Below are positions 24,558-32,193 of a stretch of 51,401 nt of DNA, piece by piece (within the stretch, counting starts at the first letter, position 1; each line of letters starts with the position of its first letter). A model generated the notes under the pieces. The model was not told the DNA's origin. It did no database searches and saw only the letters and a program-made list of their open reading frames with translations. The position numbers and the translations under genes are program-made. The stretch comes from JAVVXB01 sp036651815 (GTDB lineage Bacteria > Bacillota > Clostridia > Christensenellales > CAG-138): contig JAVVXB010000023.1 of assembly GCA_036651815.1 (NCBI GenBank), positions 1 to 51,401 of the forward strand, given 5' to 3'.

Positions 24558-24593
24558 ATATAACACTATATTGACTGCGGGGGACGCAAATAC

Positions 24594-25352
24594 ATGAAGA
24601 AAAAAGGAATCGCATTGTTCCTTGCCATCTTCCTGATGTACGCATCGCTGCCAATAACGTTGGCGGAGGGAGAAACAATTGCCGAGTTGGTCGTTGGTAC
24701 GGTGGACGCAACTGCGGATAGCGAGGTGACCGTGCCGGTGACCATTCGAAACTGCGAGATGGTGGATTCGTTGCAGTTCCATCTCAATTATGATTCCACT
24801 GCGCTTTCGGTGGTGCGGGTAACGCCGGGGGACACATTTCCGGCAGAATACTGCGTGACGAACGTTGATGAGAAAAACCGGATTCGTGCGGCATGCATCT
24901 CGGCGCTTGGATTGACCGGCGAAGGTACCGTACTGAGTGTTACCTTCAAAGTTTTGACTGCGAGTGGTAGCGCAGTTACCGTTACGGATGCAGCGGCGAC
25001 TCGTGTGAACGCAGATTTTCAACAGTCCAAAGCCTATCTAACTTTCACTGATGGCGGCGTAACGGTGGCGTCCGTGGCACTGCCTGCACCCGTGGTGACA
25101 CCTTGGATTGCGGAAACCCCAGTGCCAACTCCATCGCCGGAGCCAACCCCAACGCCGATGGGCACACCAGCGGTGATTGAGAATGAAACCATTCAAACAC
25201 CGGCGGGGGATTCGGCTATGACAGCCGGCAGCCCCAAAACACTGTTGATTGTTCTGATCATTGTGGCTGTGATGTTGATTGCCGCAGCGCTAGTGATCGT
25301 ATTGACCGAAAAAAGAAATCAAAAGAAGAAACGTCGCAAGCCAGGAAAATAA
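24594..25352 (+). CDS. Membrane-anchored cohesin-like domain protein
   Basis: A 252-residue exported protein: signal peptide (1-24), one cohesin-like beta-sandwich (about 28-160) with VPVTIRNCEMVDSLQFHLNYD and the LSVVRVTPGD...IRAACIS pattern, a Pro/Thr linker (about 166-200), a C-terminal membrane helix (about 216-238) and a Lys/Arg-rich cytoplasmic tail. Cohesins bind dockerin modules in cellulosomes and other surface complexes. No dockerin gene lies in the window. The anchor is a membrane helix rather than an SLH domain or sortase signal. It probably heads the operon with the two DUF3048 genes. Confidence 0.75.
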   Translation: MKKKGIALFLAIFLMYASLPITLAEGETIAELVVGTVDATADSEVTVPVTIRNCEMVDSLQFHLNYDSTALSVVRVTPGDTFPAEYCVTNVDEKNRIRAACISALGLTGEGTVLSVTFKVLTASGSAVTVTDAAATRVNADFQQSKAYLTFTDGGVTVASVALPAPVVTPWIAETPVPTPSPEPTPTPMGTPAVIENETIQTPAGDSAMTAGSPKTLLIVLIIVAVMLIAAALVIVLTEKRNQKKKRRKPGK

Positions 25353-25389
25353 TCCCGTGCTTGCGGCTGCGGAAAGGGTGGTGTATTTT

Positions 25390-26592
25390 ATGAAAAATAA
25401 AAATAAAAGCTTGTCTTTGGTCATTTGCGCGTTGCTGTCTGCGTTGCTGGTTGGCTGCGCAATGGTCGCCGGAAACTCGGAAGAAGCCATCGCGGCTGTG
25501 GAATCTACCGTACCGGATACCATTGAGGCAACGCCGGTAAGCATCGTTGAGACCACGCCGGAGCCAACGCCTTCACCTTCGCCTGAACCGAAGAATCGAT
25601 CGCAAACATCAGGCCGTGAAATTCCAGAGGGAACGCCCAGCCGACCAGTGATCATGTCCATTGAGAATACCGATGGTGCAAAGCCACAAACGGGTCTCAT
25701 GCAAGCCGACATCATCTATGAGTTCATGGTGGAGAGCATGATCACTCGTTTACAGGTGCTTTATAACGATCAGTACCCCATCTATGCAGGCCCATTCCGT
25801 AGCGCAAGATATTATTTCGTCGATTTGGCGCAAGAGTGGGATGGTATGTACCTACATCTTGGCTACGGACCGCCAGGGGGAAAGTATCACTATAGTGACA
25901 GCGAGATTGCTGAAAAAGTGGGCGTCTATCCTCGAGATGGAGAAAAGGCGTTCTATGGCTATGCCACAGCTTTCAACCGCAAAAAAGGTCCCTATAACGA
26001 TTATGAAATAAAAAACGGATACCGCTTCCGCACGAAGGATCGCCCTTCGCCCCATAACCTCTATGTGATGGTGGATAAAACGGCGCAGAAGTTTTATGGA
26101 GAACACTTGGCGGCTGTTCATGAACGATTTCGCTTTATAGAAAATGCAAAGTACGAAAACGGACAGAAATTCACAACCGTTTCACTGCCGTATATGAACA
26201 CGGATAATCCCAACTGGGTGCAATTTGTCTATGATTCGTCAAAAAACCGTCTGCTTCGCAAAGAGAGCGGCGCCGATTTCATGGTGCGCACCCCATCAGC
26301 GGATGGCGAAGCGTTGACCGAGGAGCAGATGAACGTGCAGAACCTCATTGTTCAGTACGTGTCATACGGGAAGATGCCGGACGATGACAAAGGTCGCCGT
26401 ACCTGCGAATTGGTGGGCTCGGGAAAATGTGATTATTTCATCAACGGCCAGCACGTAACCGGAACATGGTCGCGCCCATCACTGGATGACTTTACCACGT
26501 ATCTGCTGGATGATGGCAGCACGGTTATGTTGGAGCCGGGCAATACCTGGGTTGCCGTACATCCAAACGATGTGCACATTACCATTCAGTGA
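25390..26592 (+). CDS. DUF3048 lipoprotein (YerB-like), copy 1
   Basis: A 400-residue lipoprotein: lipobox LLVGC (Cys23), Thr/Pro/Glu spacer (to about 75) and the two-part DUF3048 region. Hallmarks are RPVIMSIENTDGAKPQTGLMQADIIYEF, YPIYAGPFRSARYYFVDLAQEWD and the C-terminal GKCDYFINGQHVTGTWSR...LEPGNTWVAV. YerB-type proteins are of unknown function and are found on Gram-positive cell surfaces. ATG 25390 is chosen because AAAGGGTGG precedes it and the signal peptide starts there. A paralogue follows directly. Confidence 0.9.
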   Translation: MKNKNKSLSLVICALLSALLVGCAMVAGNSEEAIAAVESTVPDTIEATPVSIVETTPEPTPSPSPEPKNRSQTSGREIPEGTPSRPVIMSIENTDGAKPQTGLMQADIIYEFMVESMITRLQVLYNDQYPIYAGPFRSARYYFVDLAQEWDGMYLHLGYGPPGGKYHYSDSEIAEKVGVYPRDGEKAFYGYATAFNRKKGPYNDYEIKNGYRFRTKDRPSPHNLYVMVDKTAQKFYGEHLAAVHERFRFIENAKYENGQKFTTVSLPYMNTDNPNWVQFVYDSSKNRLLRKESGADFMVRTPSADGEALTEEQMNVQNLIVQYVSYGKMPDDDKGRRTCELVGSGKCDYFINGQHVTGTWSRPSLDDFTTYLLDDGSTVMLEPGNTWVAVHPNDVHITIQ

Positions 26593-26603
26593 TTTCGGAG
26601 CGG

Positions 26604-27854
26604 ATGTTGAAAGAAGATCGTCCCACGAGAAGAAAAGAATGCACCAATGCGCGGCGGTTCGTTGTGAGTGGACAATGGATCGTTGCGTGCTGGTGTCTGG
26701 TGTTCGCACTGCTTTGCTACGGCTATGGTTGTGCTGAAACGACGGAGCTTTCTGCCGCTGTGCCGACCGCAGCACCAATTGTGATGATTGATGCCAAAGT
26801 GACGGATACGCCAGCCAATAAAGCGGAGGCAAAGTCTTCGCAGGAGCAGCAACCGATGCCGACGGTAGTTCCGACCGCAATGCCCACGGCGACGCCGCGT
26901 TCTGTCAGCTTAACAACTGGCAAACGGCTTACTGAGGGGAGCGTTTATCAACCGGTGCTGGTGGTAATTGGCAACGCACCGCAGACACGACCCCAGACGG
27001 GACTGATGCAGGCGGACATCATCTACGAGTTTGCGATGGACCGCACAGATAATACAACGCGTTTGGTCGCCGTGTTTTCCGACCAATATCCCCAGCGTGT
27101 GGGACCGGTGCAGGATGCACGGATTTATTTTACGGATTTGCAGCGTGAATGGGACGGAATGTTTATATACAATGGCTATCCGGACGAGCCGACGTATCCC
27201 GCGATTGACGAAGGATACATTGCAATTCCTGTGAACTACAAGACGGATAACCAGCAGTTTTTTGTGCAGGATCGCACCGTCAGCGATTTGCCAGAGAATG
27301 CGGTTTTTTGTGCACTTTCCGAGATGACCGATGCACTATATGGAAAATATAGTCCGGCGGCGGAGCAACGGTTCGTTTTTGCACCAAATCATCAATATGC
27401 TGGTAGCAAGCCGATTGAAAAGGTCGGTCTGCCGTTTATGAGCTCGGATGTGTCGAGGATTGAGTTTATCTACAAAAAGGAAGATAATCGCCTCTACCGT
27501 TATGAACACAACTCGAAGGACGCATTGGTGGAGAGCAAAACGTTGACTGCCAATGCCGACGGTCTGACGTTTACCAGCGAACCCGTGTCCGTTCAAAACC
27601 TCATTGTGCAGTACGTAAAGTATACGAATGCCAGTGGAACTTATCGGGATGCGAAGTTGACCGGCACTGGCAAGTGTGATTACTTTATCAATGGGCAATA
27701 TGTTTGTGGCACATGGAAACGGAAATCCCTCTCAGAGCCGACAACCTACCTGACAAAGGACGGTAACCCACTGATTCTGGAACCGGGCAACACCTGGATC
27801 GCACTGCAGACAGGCCTTAAGGATATCAAAATTCGGAGATTATCAACTGAATGA
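26604..27854 (+). CDS. DUF3048 lipoprotein (YerB-like), copy 2
   Basis: A 416-residue paralogue of the preceding gene. It shares RPQTGLMQADIIYEF, YPQRVGPVQDARIYFTDLQREWDG, SVQNLIVQYVKY, GKCDYFINGQYVCGTWKR and LEPGNTWIAL with it, in the same order. A long N-terminus leads to a hydrophobic segment and possible lipobox YGYGC (Cys43). The pair arose by tandem duplication. Start: ATG 26604 with GGAG 4 nt upstream; GTG 26589, which overlaps the stop of copy 1, is an alternative. A strong terminator follows. Confidence 0.85.
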   Translation: MLKEDRPTRRKECTNARRFVVSGQWIVACWCLVFALLCYGYGCAETTELSAAVPTAAPIVMIDAKVTDTPANKAEAKSSQEQQPMPTVVPTAMPTATPRSVSLTTGKRLTEGSVYQPVLVVIGNAPQTRPQTGLMQADIIYEFAMDRTDNTTRLVAVFSDQYPQRVGPVQDARIYFTDLQREWDGMFIYNGYPDEPTYPAIDEGYIAIPVNYKTDNQQFFVQDRTVSDLPENAVFCALSEMTDALYGKYSPAAEQRFVFAPNHQYAGSKPIEKVGLPFMSSDVSRIEFIYKKEDNRLYRYEHNSKDALVESKTLTANADGLTFTSEPVSVQNLIVQYVKYTNASGTYRDAKLTGTGKCDYFINGQYVCGTWKRKSLSEPTTYLTKDGNPLILEPGNTWIALQTGLKDIKIRRLSTE

Positions 27855-27871
27855 TTGCATACGCAATATTG

Positions 27872-27906
27872 AAAACAACCGCGTGGTTATTTGCGCGGTT
27901 GTTTTT
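27872..27906. terminator. Bidirectional terminator between DUF3048 and O-antigen-ligase-like genes
   Basis: AAAACAACCGCG (27872-27883) pairs with CGCGGTTGTTTT (27894-27905), followed by T residues; A residues on the other side let it serve the convergent gene too. Confidence 0.85.
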
Positions 27907-27955
27907 GCGTTTCATGCGTGCAGCGCGTCTGTCTAAACCGGAAAACATGCGGCAA

Positions 27956-29539
27956 CTATGCGCTGCGTTCCGCAGACTGCTTCGTAAGCCCTGCCACTGC
28001 TGACAGGAAGAGAAACAGGTATGGCGTTGAGATTGGCTGGGCGATATTCACGGTGGCCTGCATGACATAGCACAGAAGACCTACGCAGAAACCCAGTAGG
28101 AGCGGAGAACTGGCGCAAGAACGCCAGCTTGTATAAACAGCGCAAACAAGCATGCCAAGATAGCTGGCAACTCCAGTGATGCCGATGGTTAATAGGTATT
28201 GCAGGTATTCATTATGCGCGCTGTCCAACGCGGCATCGCCAAAGAGAGCGCCGTTGGAATCTAGATAGAACAGGCAGCCGGGGCCGCCGCCGAAAAGCTG
28301 GTGTGTGAGGTCGAAACGGGAAAATGCTGAGATACAATAGGACCAGATCTTTCCCCGATCCGTGCCCCAACTGGCGTTCCACTTTAAAAATCGATCCAAT
28401 AAACCAAATGAATGCTCTGCATACACGGTATTGACGAGAATCAGGCAAAAACCAGCCAGCAAAAGCAGAACACAGAGAACGAAAATATAACCTTTTCGAT
28501 AGCGGCAGAGCCATGCCGCATCCTTGGAGCGCAACGCCAACAGCAGCAATGCGCAGATGCAGACAATTCCACCAGACACGGGGATGCGTAAGAGTAAGCG
28601 GACGGAGAAGGAAACATATTGGCGGATGCCGATAAATAGAGAAAAGCAATGCAACAGCTGCATTGCGGCAACAAGCATCAGCAATGCCATAAGAAATCGA
28701 CGCATCACTCGTGGATTGTTGAACAGGAAGAACGGCATCAGGAGGATCATCGTGAAAAAGGCCAGCAGGAAACTTTCGCTTCCGGTGGACAGAATCCCAA
28801 ATGCACCGCATAGTATGCCGGCCGCGCTGCATATCTGCCAGAGTCGTTGCCTGGCAAAACACCACAGCGCCAGTATAAACGGAAAGAGAATACCAAGATA
28901 ACTACTGTAAAAGTTGATGTTGCCGAGTGTGGACACATACCGGCGTTGATCGACGGCAGAGAGCTGGTGGATGATCCCGAGTGGATCCCAACCCAGACCA
29001 TTTGCGGTGGCGATCAAACAGACGATGCAGAAGCCCGCAAGGAGCGCGAACGCATTCAAACGCGTAAAACAGAAATTGCGCGAAAGAAACCAGTAGACTG
29101 CTGCGTATACCAGCACCGTCAAAAAACCTTGATAACGGTTGTTTTGCCCGATTAAGGCATCCTCGGGATGAAAGGAGAGCAGGCAGGCAACAGAGAAACT
29201 CAGAAAAAATGCAAGCACCCAAACGTCCAGAGCCGTAATGTACCGACTTTGGGGCTTTGTTGCGGCGCACGGTTTTAAGAAGGCCGTCAGGATGGAAAGT
29301 ATCGTTGCAGCAAAAAGATAGACGATGCTGATCATCATGAAGAAAAGATGCTTGACCTCCGTAATATCCGAATATCCGTTGTGCAGCACCAATGGAAGCC
29401 CCAAAAACAAGATGAACAGATATACGGATGCTAGCAACTGCCCACCGTTACTTGGTCTACAAAACAGCCTGTCTCTGCTGGAAACGGGCATTTCCGATGG
29501 GGGGAAGGAGACCACAGAGGATAATTTAGATTGTTCCAT
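27956..29539 (-). CDS. O-antigen ligase/Wzy_C-family membrane protein
   Basis: A 527-residue protein with about twelve membrane helices and a large exterior loop between the later helices (about 375-445). The motif AHNEYLQYLLTIGITGVASYLG is the conserved Wzy_C signature of O-antigen ligases and polysaccharide polymerases. In Gram-positives these proteins probably join or polymerise surface glycans or glycosylate proteins. It is a single gene flanked by convergent DUF3048 genes and divergent from the 60-residue lipoprotein, inside a cluster of surface proteins. Confidence 0.85.
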   Translation of the reverse strand: MEQSKLSSVVSFPPSEMPVSSRDRLFCRPSNGGQLLASVYLFILFLGLPLVLHNGYSDITEVKHLFFMMISIVYLFAATILSILTAFLKPCAATKPQSRYITALDVWVLAFFLSFSVACLLSFHPEDALIGQNNRYQGFLTVLVYAAVYWFLSRNFCFTRLNAFALLAGFCIVCLIATANGLGWDPLGIIHQLSAVDQRRYVSTLGNINFYSSYLGILFPFILALWCFARQRLWQICSAAGILCGAFGILSTGSESFLLAFFTMILLMPFFLFNNPRVMRRFLMALLMLVAAMQLLHCFSLFIGIRQYVSFSVRLLLRIPVSGGIVCICALLLLALRSKDAAWLCRYRKGYIFVLCVLLLLAGFCLILVNTVYAEHSFGLLDRFLKWNASWGTDRGKIWSYCISAFSRFDLTHQLFGGGPGCLFYLDSNGALFGDAALDSAHNEYLQYLLTIGITGVASYLGMLVCAVYTSWRSCASSPLLLGFCVGLLCYVMQATVNIAQPISTPYLFLFLSAVAGLTKQSAERSA

Positions 29540-29573
29540 ATAAAAAATAATATCACATTATTTATAATTTTTG

Positions 29574-29602
29574 TTGACATTTGTTGGAATTCCAATTAAT
29601 AT
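29574..29602 (+). promoter_or_regulatory. Near-consensus promoter of the 60-residue lipoprotein
   Basis: TTGACA (29574-29579), 17-nt spacer, TAATAT (29597-29602), about 68 nt before ATG 29671. Confidence 0.7.
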
Positions 29603-29670
29603 ATACGTGTACTAATACGAATAGTACGGTAGGTACACAGGATTGATAGAAACGAGAGGAGACGAAGAAC

Positions 29671-29853
29671 ATGAAGAAAGTAACGATTACATTGATCATG
29701 CTGTTGCTTTGCATAGCGCTCTTTTCAGCATGCACACCGGGATCGCTGTTGGATCTGCTTGCAGGTGTTGGCGGCAGCCGCGTATCATCCGGCAATGCAT
29801 ATTATTCAACGTCGGGTAATGCAATTTCGATTGTGACATCGGGGAATGGCTGA
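29671..29853 (+). CDS. 60-residue lipoprotein with SGN repeats
   Basis: A tiny exported lipoprotein: Lys-Lys start, hydrophobic core, lipobox LFSAC (Cys21), then only 39 residues rich in Ser, Gly and Asn with three SGN units (SSGNAYYST, SGNAIS, SGNG). GAGAGGAG lies about 9 nt before ATG. A near-consensus promoter and a strong terminator make it a stand-alone unit. No domain is recognised. Signal peptides of such lipoproteins can be processed to peptide pheromones in some Firmicutes, but nothing here proves that. Confidence 0.75.
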   Translation: MKKVTITLIMLLLCIALFSACTPGSLLDLLAGVGGSRVSSGNAYYSTSGNAISIVTSGNG

Positions 29854-29908
29854 AAAAGGGCGGCTGCGGACATGCCGCAGCTGAGCAAATGAACATATGA
29901 TTGAGAAC

Positions 29909-29953
29909 GAAAGCGGAATTGCGCTGAATTTGGTTCAGGGCAGTTCCGCTTTC
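29909..29953 (+). terminator. Hairpin terminator after the 60-residue lipoprotein
   Basis: GAAAGCGGAA (29909-29918) pairs with TTCCGCTTTC (29944-29953), with inner pairing GCTGAA/TTCAG. The T tract is short. A second hairpin, GCTGCGG/CCGCAGC, lies just upstream near 29862-29882. Confidence 0.55.
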
Positions 29954-29989
29954 TATAATCGTTGATGCATGGCATTTCTTTTGACGGGT

Positions 29990-30100
29990 TAGGATGCGTT
30001 TCCCAATTGTTCTAAAATCGTTTTCGGGATCTATGCTGTTTTTCTACGTGCATAAGCCGAAAGTTATCTCCAACGCTTGCAAATTCCACTTTTAGAAATA
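29990..30100 (+). repeat. Possible third, more diverged copy of the intergenic repeat
   Basis: AGGATGCGTTTCCC...CTAAAATCG-TTTTCGGGATC...CATAAGCCGAAAGTTATC...CTTGC follows the order of blocks in the copy at 47267. The match is weaker than A with B and could be chance in places. Confidence 0.3.
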
Positions 30101-30104
30101 TAAC

Positions 30105-30713
30105 CTAAATGATCGGCGTCAAAAAACCACCGCCGGGCAGCTGCAAAGAATTGCTATTCAGGTAACTGTTTTCTTCAATGCTGGAATCATAAGTAATTGA
30201 ATAGCCATTGGATACAATGTTTGCAAATGCCGCATTTCCGTTTGTGATGCCGGACACGGCGGTATCGGCCGAAAGAGCCCACGTGCTGCATTCGTCCAGC
30301 GTGACAAAGGCAGATTGCGGATAATCGGTGAGAAAGGTGCCGGTAAAGGCCGCACCATTGGTGAGCATCAGTCGAACGGATGCGCCTTCTGCGATAGAGA
30401 TATCGCATTCGAGCGCTTGCCCAGCCACATGGATGGTTAGAAGGCCGCCAGATACTTTCAGCAATCCTTCGGAAGCAAATCCGTAGGCAACATCTTCACC
30501 CGACTTTTCAAAGGACAGGCTGCTCTGCGGCGCGGGGCTTCCGCTTGGAACGACAGCTGGCATTTTCACTTCTCCACCGCTTGCGGATACGCTGGAAACG
30601 ACAGAGGTGTCTGCTCCGGTATTTTCAGCAGGGACTGGCGCACTTTTTGCGGCGGTTTTACAACCACATAACAGCAGCAGACACATCATCGACAGAAGGA
30701 AACGTATTTTCAA
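30105..30713 (-). CDS. Lipoprotein with beta-helix-like C-terminus, function unknown
   Basis: A 202-residue lipoprotein: signal with lipobox LCGC (Cys18), a Ser/Ala/Pro spacer, then a beta-rich domain. The pattern EGASVRLMLTNGAAFTG, FVTLDECSTWALSADTAVSGI and FANIVSNGYSITYDSS resembles parallel beta-helix repeats seen in clostridial carbohydrate-binding lipoproteins (DUF4353/Cthe_2159 type). It is too short to be sure. The start is TTG 30713 with GGGAG 9 nt upstream. It ends the surface-protein cluster. Confidence 0.65.
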   Translation of the reverse strand: MKIRFLLSMMCLLLLCGCKTAAKSAPVPAENTGADTSVVSSVSASGGEVKMPAVVPSGSPAPQSSLSFEKSGEDVAYGFASEGLLKVSGGLLTIHVAGQALECDISIAEGASVRLMLTNGAAFTGTFLTDYPQSAFVTLDECSTWALSADTAVSGITNGNAAFANIVSNGYSITYDSSIEENSYLNSNSLQLPGGGFLTPII

Positions 30714-30719
30714 AGAAAT

Positions 30720-30965
30720 TCACTCCCTTTATTGAAGCAGATTTTGGGATTCCGTCGATCAGCTTACGATATCTTTGTGACATCGAAATGGCGGGTATGT
30801 AGCATTCCTGCACGGTTTTTATAAGTGGAATTGTTTCTTAAAAAACAATGCGGCCATCGTTCCAAGGAGAACCTGACAAATAATCGGAGCAGTGAATCAC
30901 TGATTCCCCATTATGGGTAATGAAAGGGGAACGAGATTCGTGATGCCTTGTATGGGGGTTGTTGC
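30720..30965. other. Gene-free stretch between lipoprotein and icd
   Basis: No gene is seen. CAGTGAATCACTG is a short inverted repeat near 30893, and TTCCCC...GGGGAA arms near 30902-30932 could make a weak hairpin downstream of icd. No T-tract terminator is visible. Confidence 0.4.
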
Positions 30966-30971
30966 TTTGTA

Positions 30972-32180
30972 TTACAGCAGCTTTTCGAGACGGCTGCGGA
31001 TCTCACGTAAAAAGATGAGGCTGGAGACTGCCGTAGTTTTCCCGCCTTCCACAAGTCCAATAAGATCCTTGGTCATGATGCCATCATTTAATGCTTGGAG
31101 AGATGCTTTTTCAAGTTTCGCGGCAAAGCAGACAAGTGCAGGCAGATTGTCCAATTCACCGCGTTTCCGGAGCGCACCACTCCAGGCAAAGATCGTTGCC
31201 ATGGGGTTGGTGCTGGTTTCTTCTCCGTCCAGATATCGATAATAGTGGCGGGTAACCGTGCCGTGGGCTGCTTCATATTCAAACTTGCCGTCAGGGGAGA
31301 CCAGAACAGAGGTCATCATGGCCAGCGAGCCAAACGCCGTGGATACCATGTCGCTCATCACGTCGCCGTCATAGTTTTTGCACGCCCAGATAAATCCACC
31401 TTCGCTGCGGATGACGCGCGCCACCGCATCGTCGATGAGCGTATAAAAATACGTCAGCCCCAGCTCGGAGAATAAGCGTTGATAGGTGGATTGGAAAAGG
31501 TCAGCAAAAATATCTTTGAAGGTATGGTCGTATTGCTTGCTGATGGTATCTTTGGTGGAAAACCACAGGTCCTGCTGCGTCGCGATGGCATATTGGAAGC
31601 AGCTATGCGCAAAGGATATGATGGAAGAATCCTTGTTATACAGCCCCTGCAATACGCCGGGACATTCAAAGTCATAGATTGTCTTGCGGAAGGTTGCGCC
31701 GCTTTCCCCAGTGAACAGAAGCTCCGCCTTGCCCTTCTCCAGCACGCGGAATTCGGTGCCCTTGTACACATCGCCATAGGCGTGGCGTGCGATGGTGATG
31801 GGCTTTTTCCAGTTCTTAACCACGGGATGGATGCTGTCAATCAGGATGGGTGTGCGGAAAACTGTGCCATCAAGAATGGAGCGAATGGTTCCATTGGGGC
31901 TTTTCCACATCTCTGTCAGATGGTATTCGTCCATGCGCTGCGCGTTTGGCGTGATGGTCGCGCATTTAACACCAACGCCGTATTGCTGGATGGCCTTGGC
32001 AGCATCGGTTGTGATCCGGTCATGGGTTTCATCCCGCTTTTGCAGACCGAGATCATAATATTCCGTTTTAAGCGAAACGAATGGATGAATGAGTTCATCC
32101 TTAATCCACTTCCAGAGGATGCGCGTCATTTCATCCCCGTCCATTTCGACGAGGGGCGTGGTCATAGCAATTTTTTCCAT
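30972..32180 (-). CDS. icd: NADP-type isocitrate dehydrogenase, eukaryote-like subfamily
   Basis: A 402-residue enzyme oxidising isocitrate to 2-oxoglutarate. The N-terminal MTTPLVEMDGDEMTRILWKWIK, the SPNGTIRSILDGTVFR substrate loop, YDGDVMSDM metal-binding segment and EAAHGTVTRHYY are those of the dimeric eukaryote-like (IDH1-type) subfamily, not the E. coli type. GAGG precedes ATG, 13 nt after the aconitase gene, so the two are co-transcribed. With the Re-citrate synthase elsewhere in the window it completes the route to 2-oxoglutarate and glutamate. Confidence 0.95.
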   Translation of the reverse strand: MEKIAMTTPLVEMDGDEMTRILWKWIKDELIHPFVSLKTEYYDLGLQKRDETHDRITTDAAKAIQQYGVGVKCATITPNAQRMDEYHLTEMWKSPNGTIRSILDGTVFRTPILIDSIHPVVKNWKKPITIARHAYGDVYKGTEFRVLEKGKAELLFTGESGATFRKTIYDFECPGVLQGLYNKDSSIISFAHSCFQYAIATQQDLWFSTKDTISKQYDHTFKDIFADLFQSTYQRLFSELGLTYFYTLIDDAVARVIRSEGGFIWACKNYDGDVMSDMVSTAFGSLAMMTSVLVSPDGKFEYEAAHGTVTRHYYRYLDGEETSTNPMATIFAWSGALRKRGELDNLPALVCFAAKLEKASLQALNDGIMTKDLIGLVEGGKTTAVSSLIFLREIRSRLEKLL

Positions 32181-32193
32181 TAAAAAACCTCGC

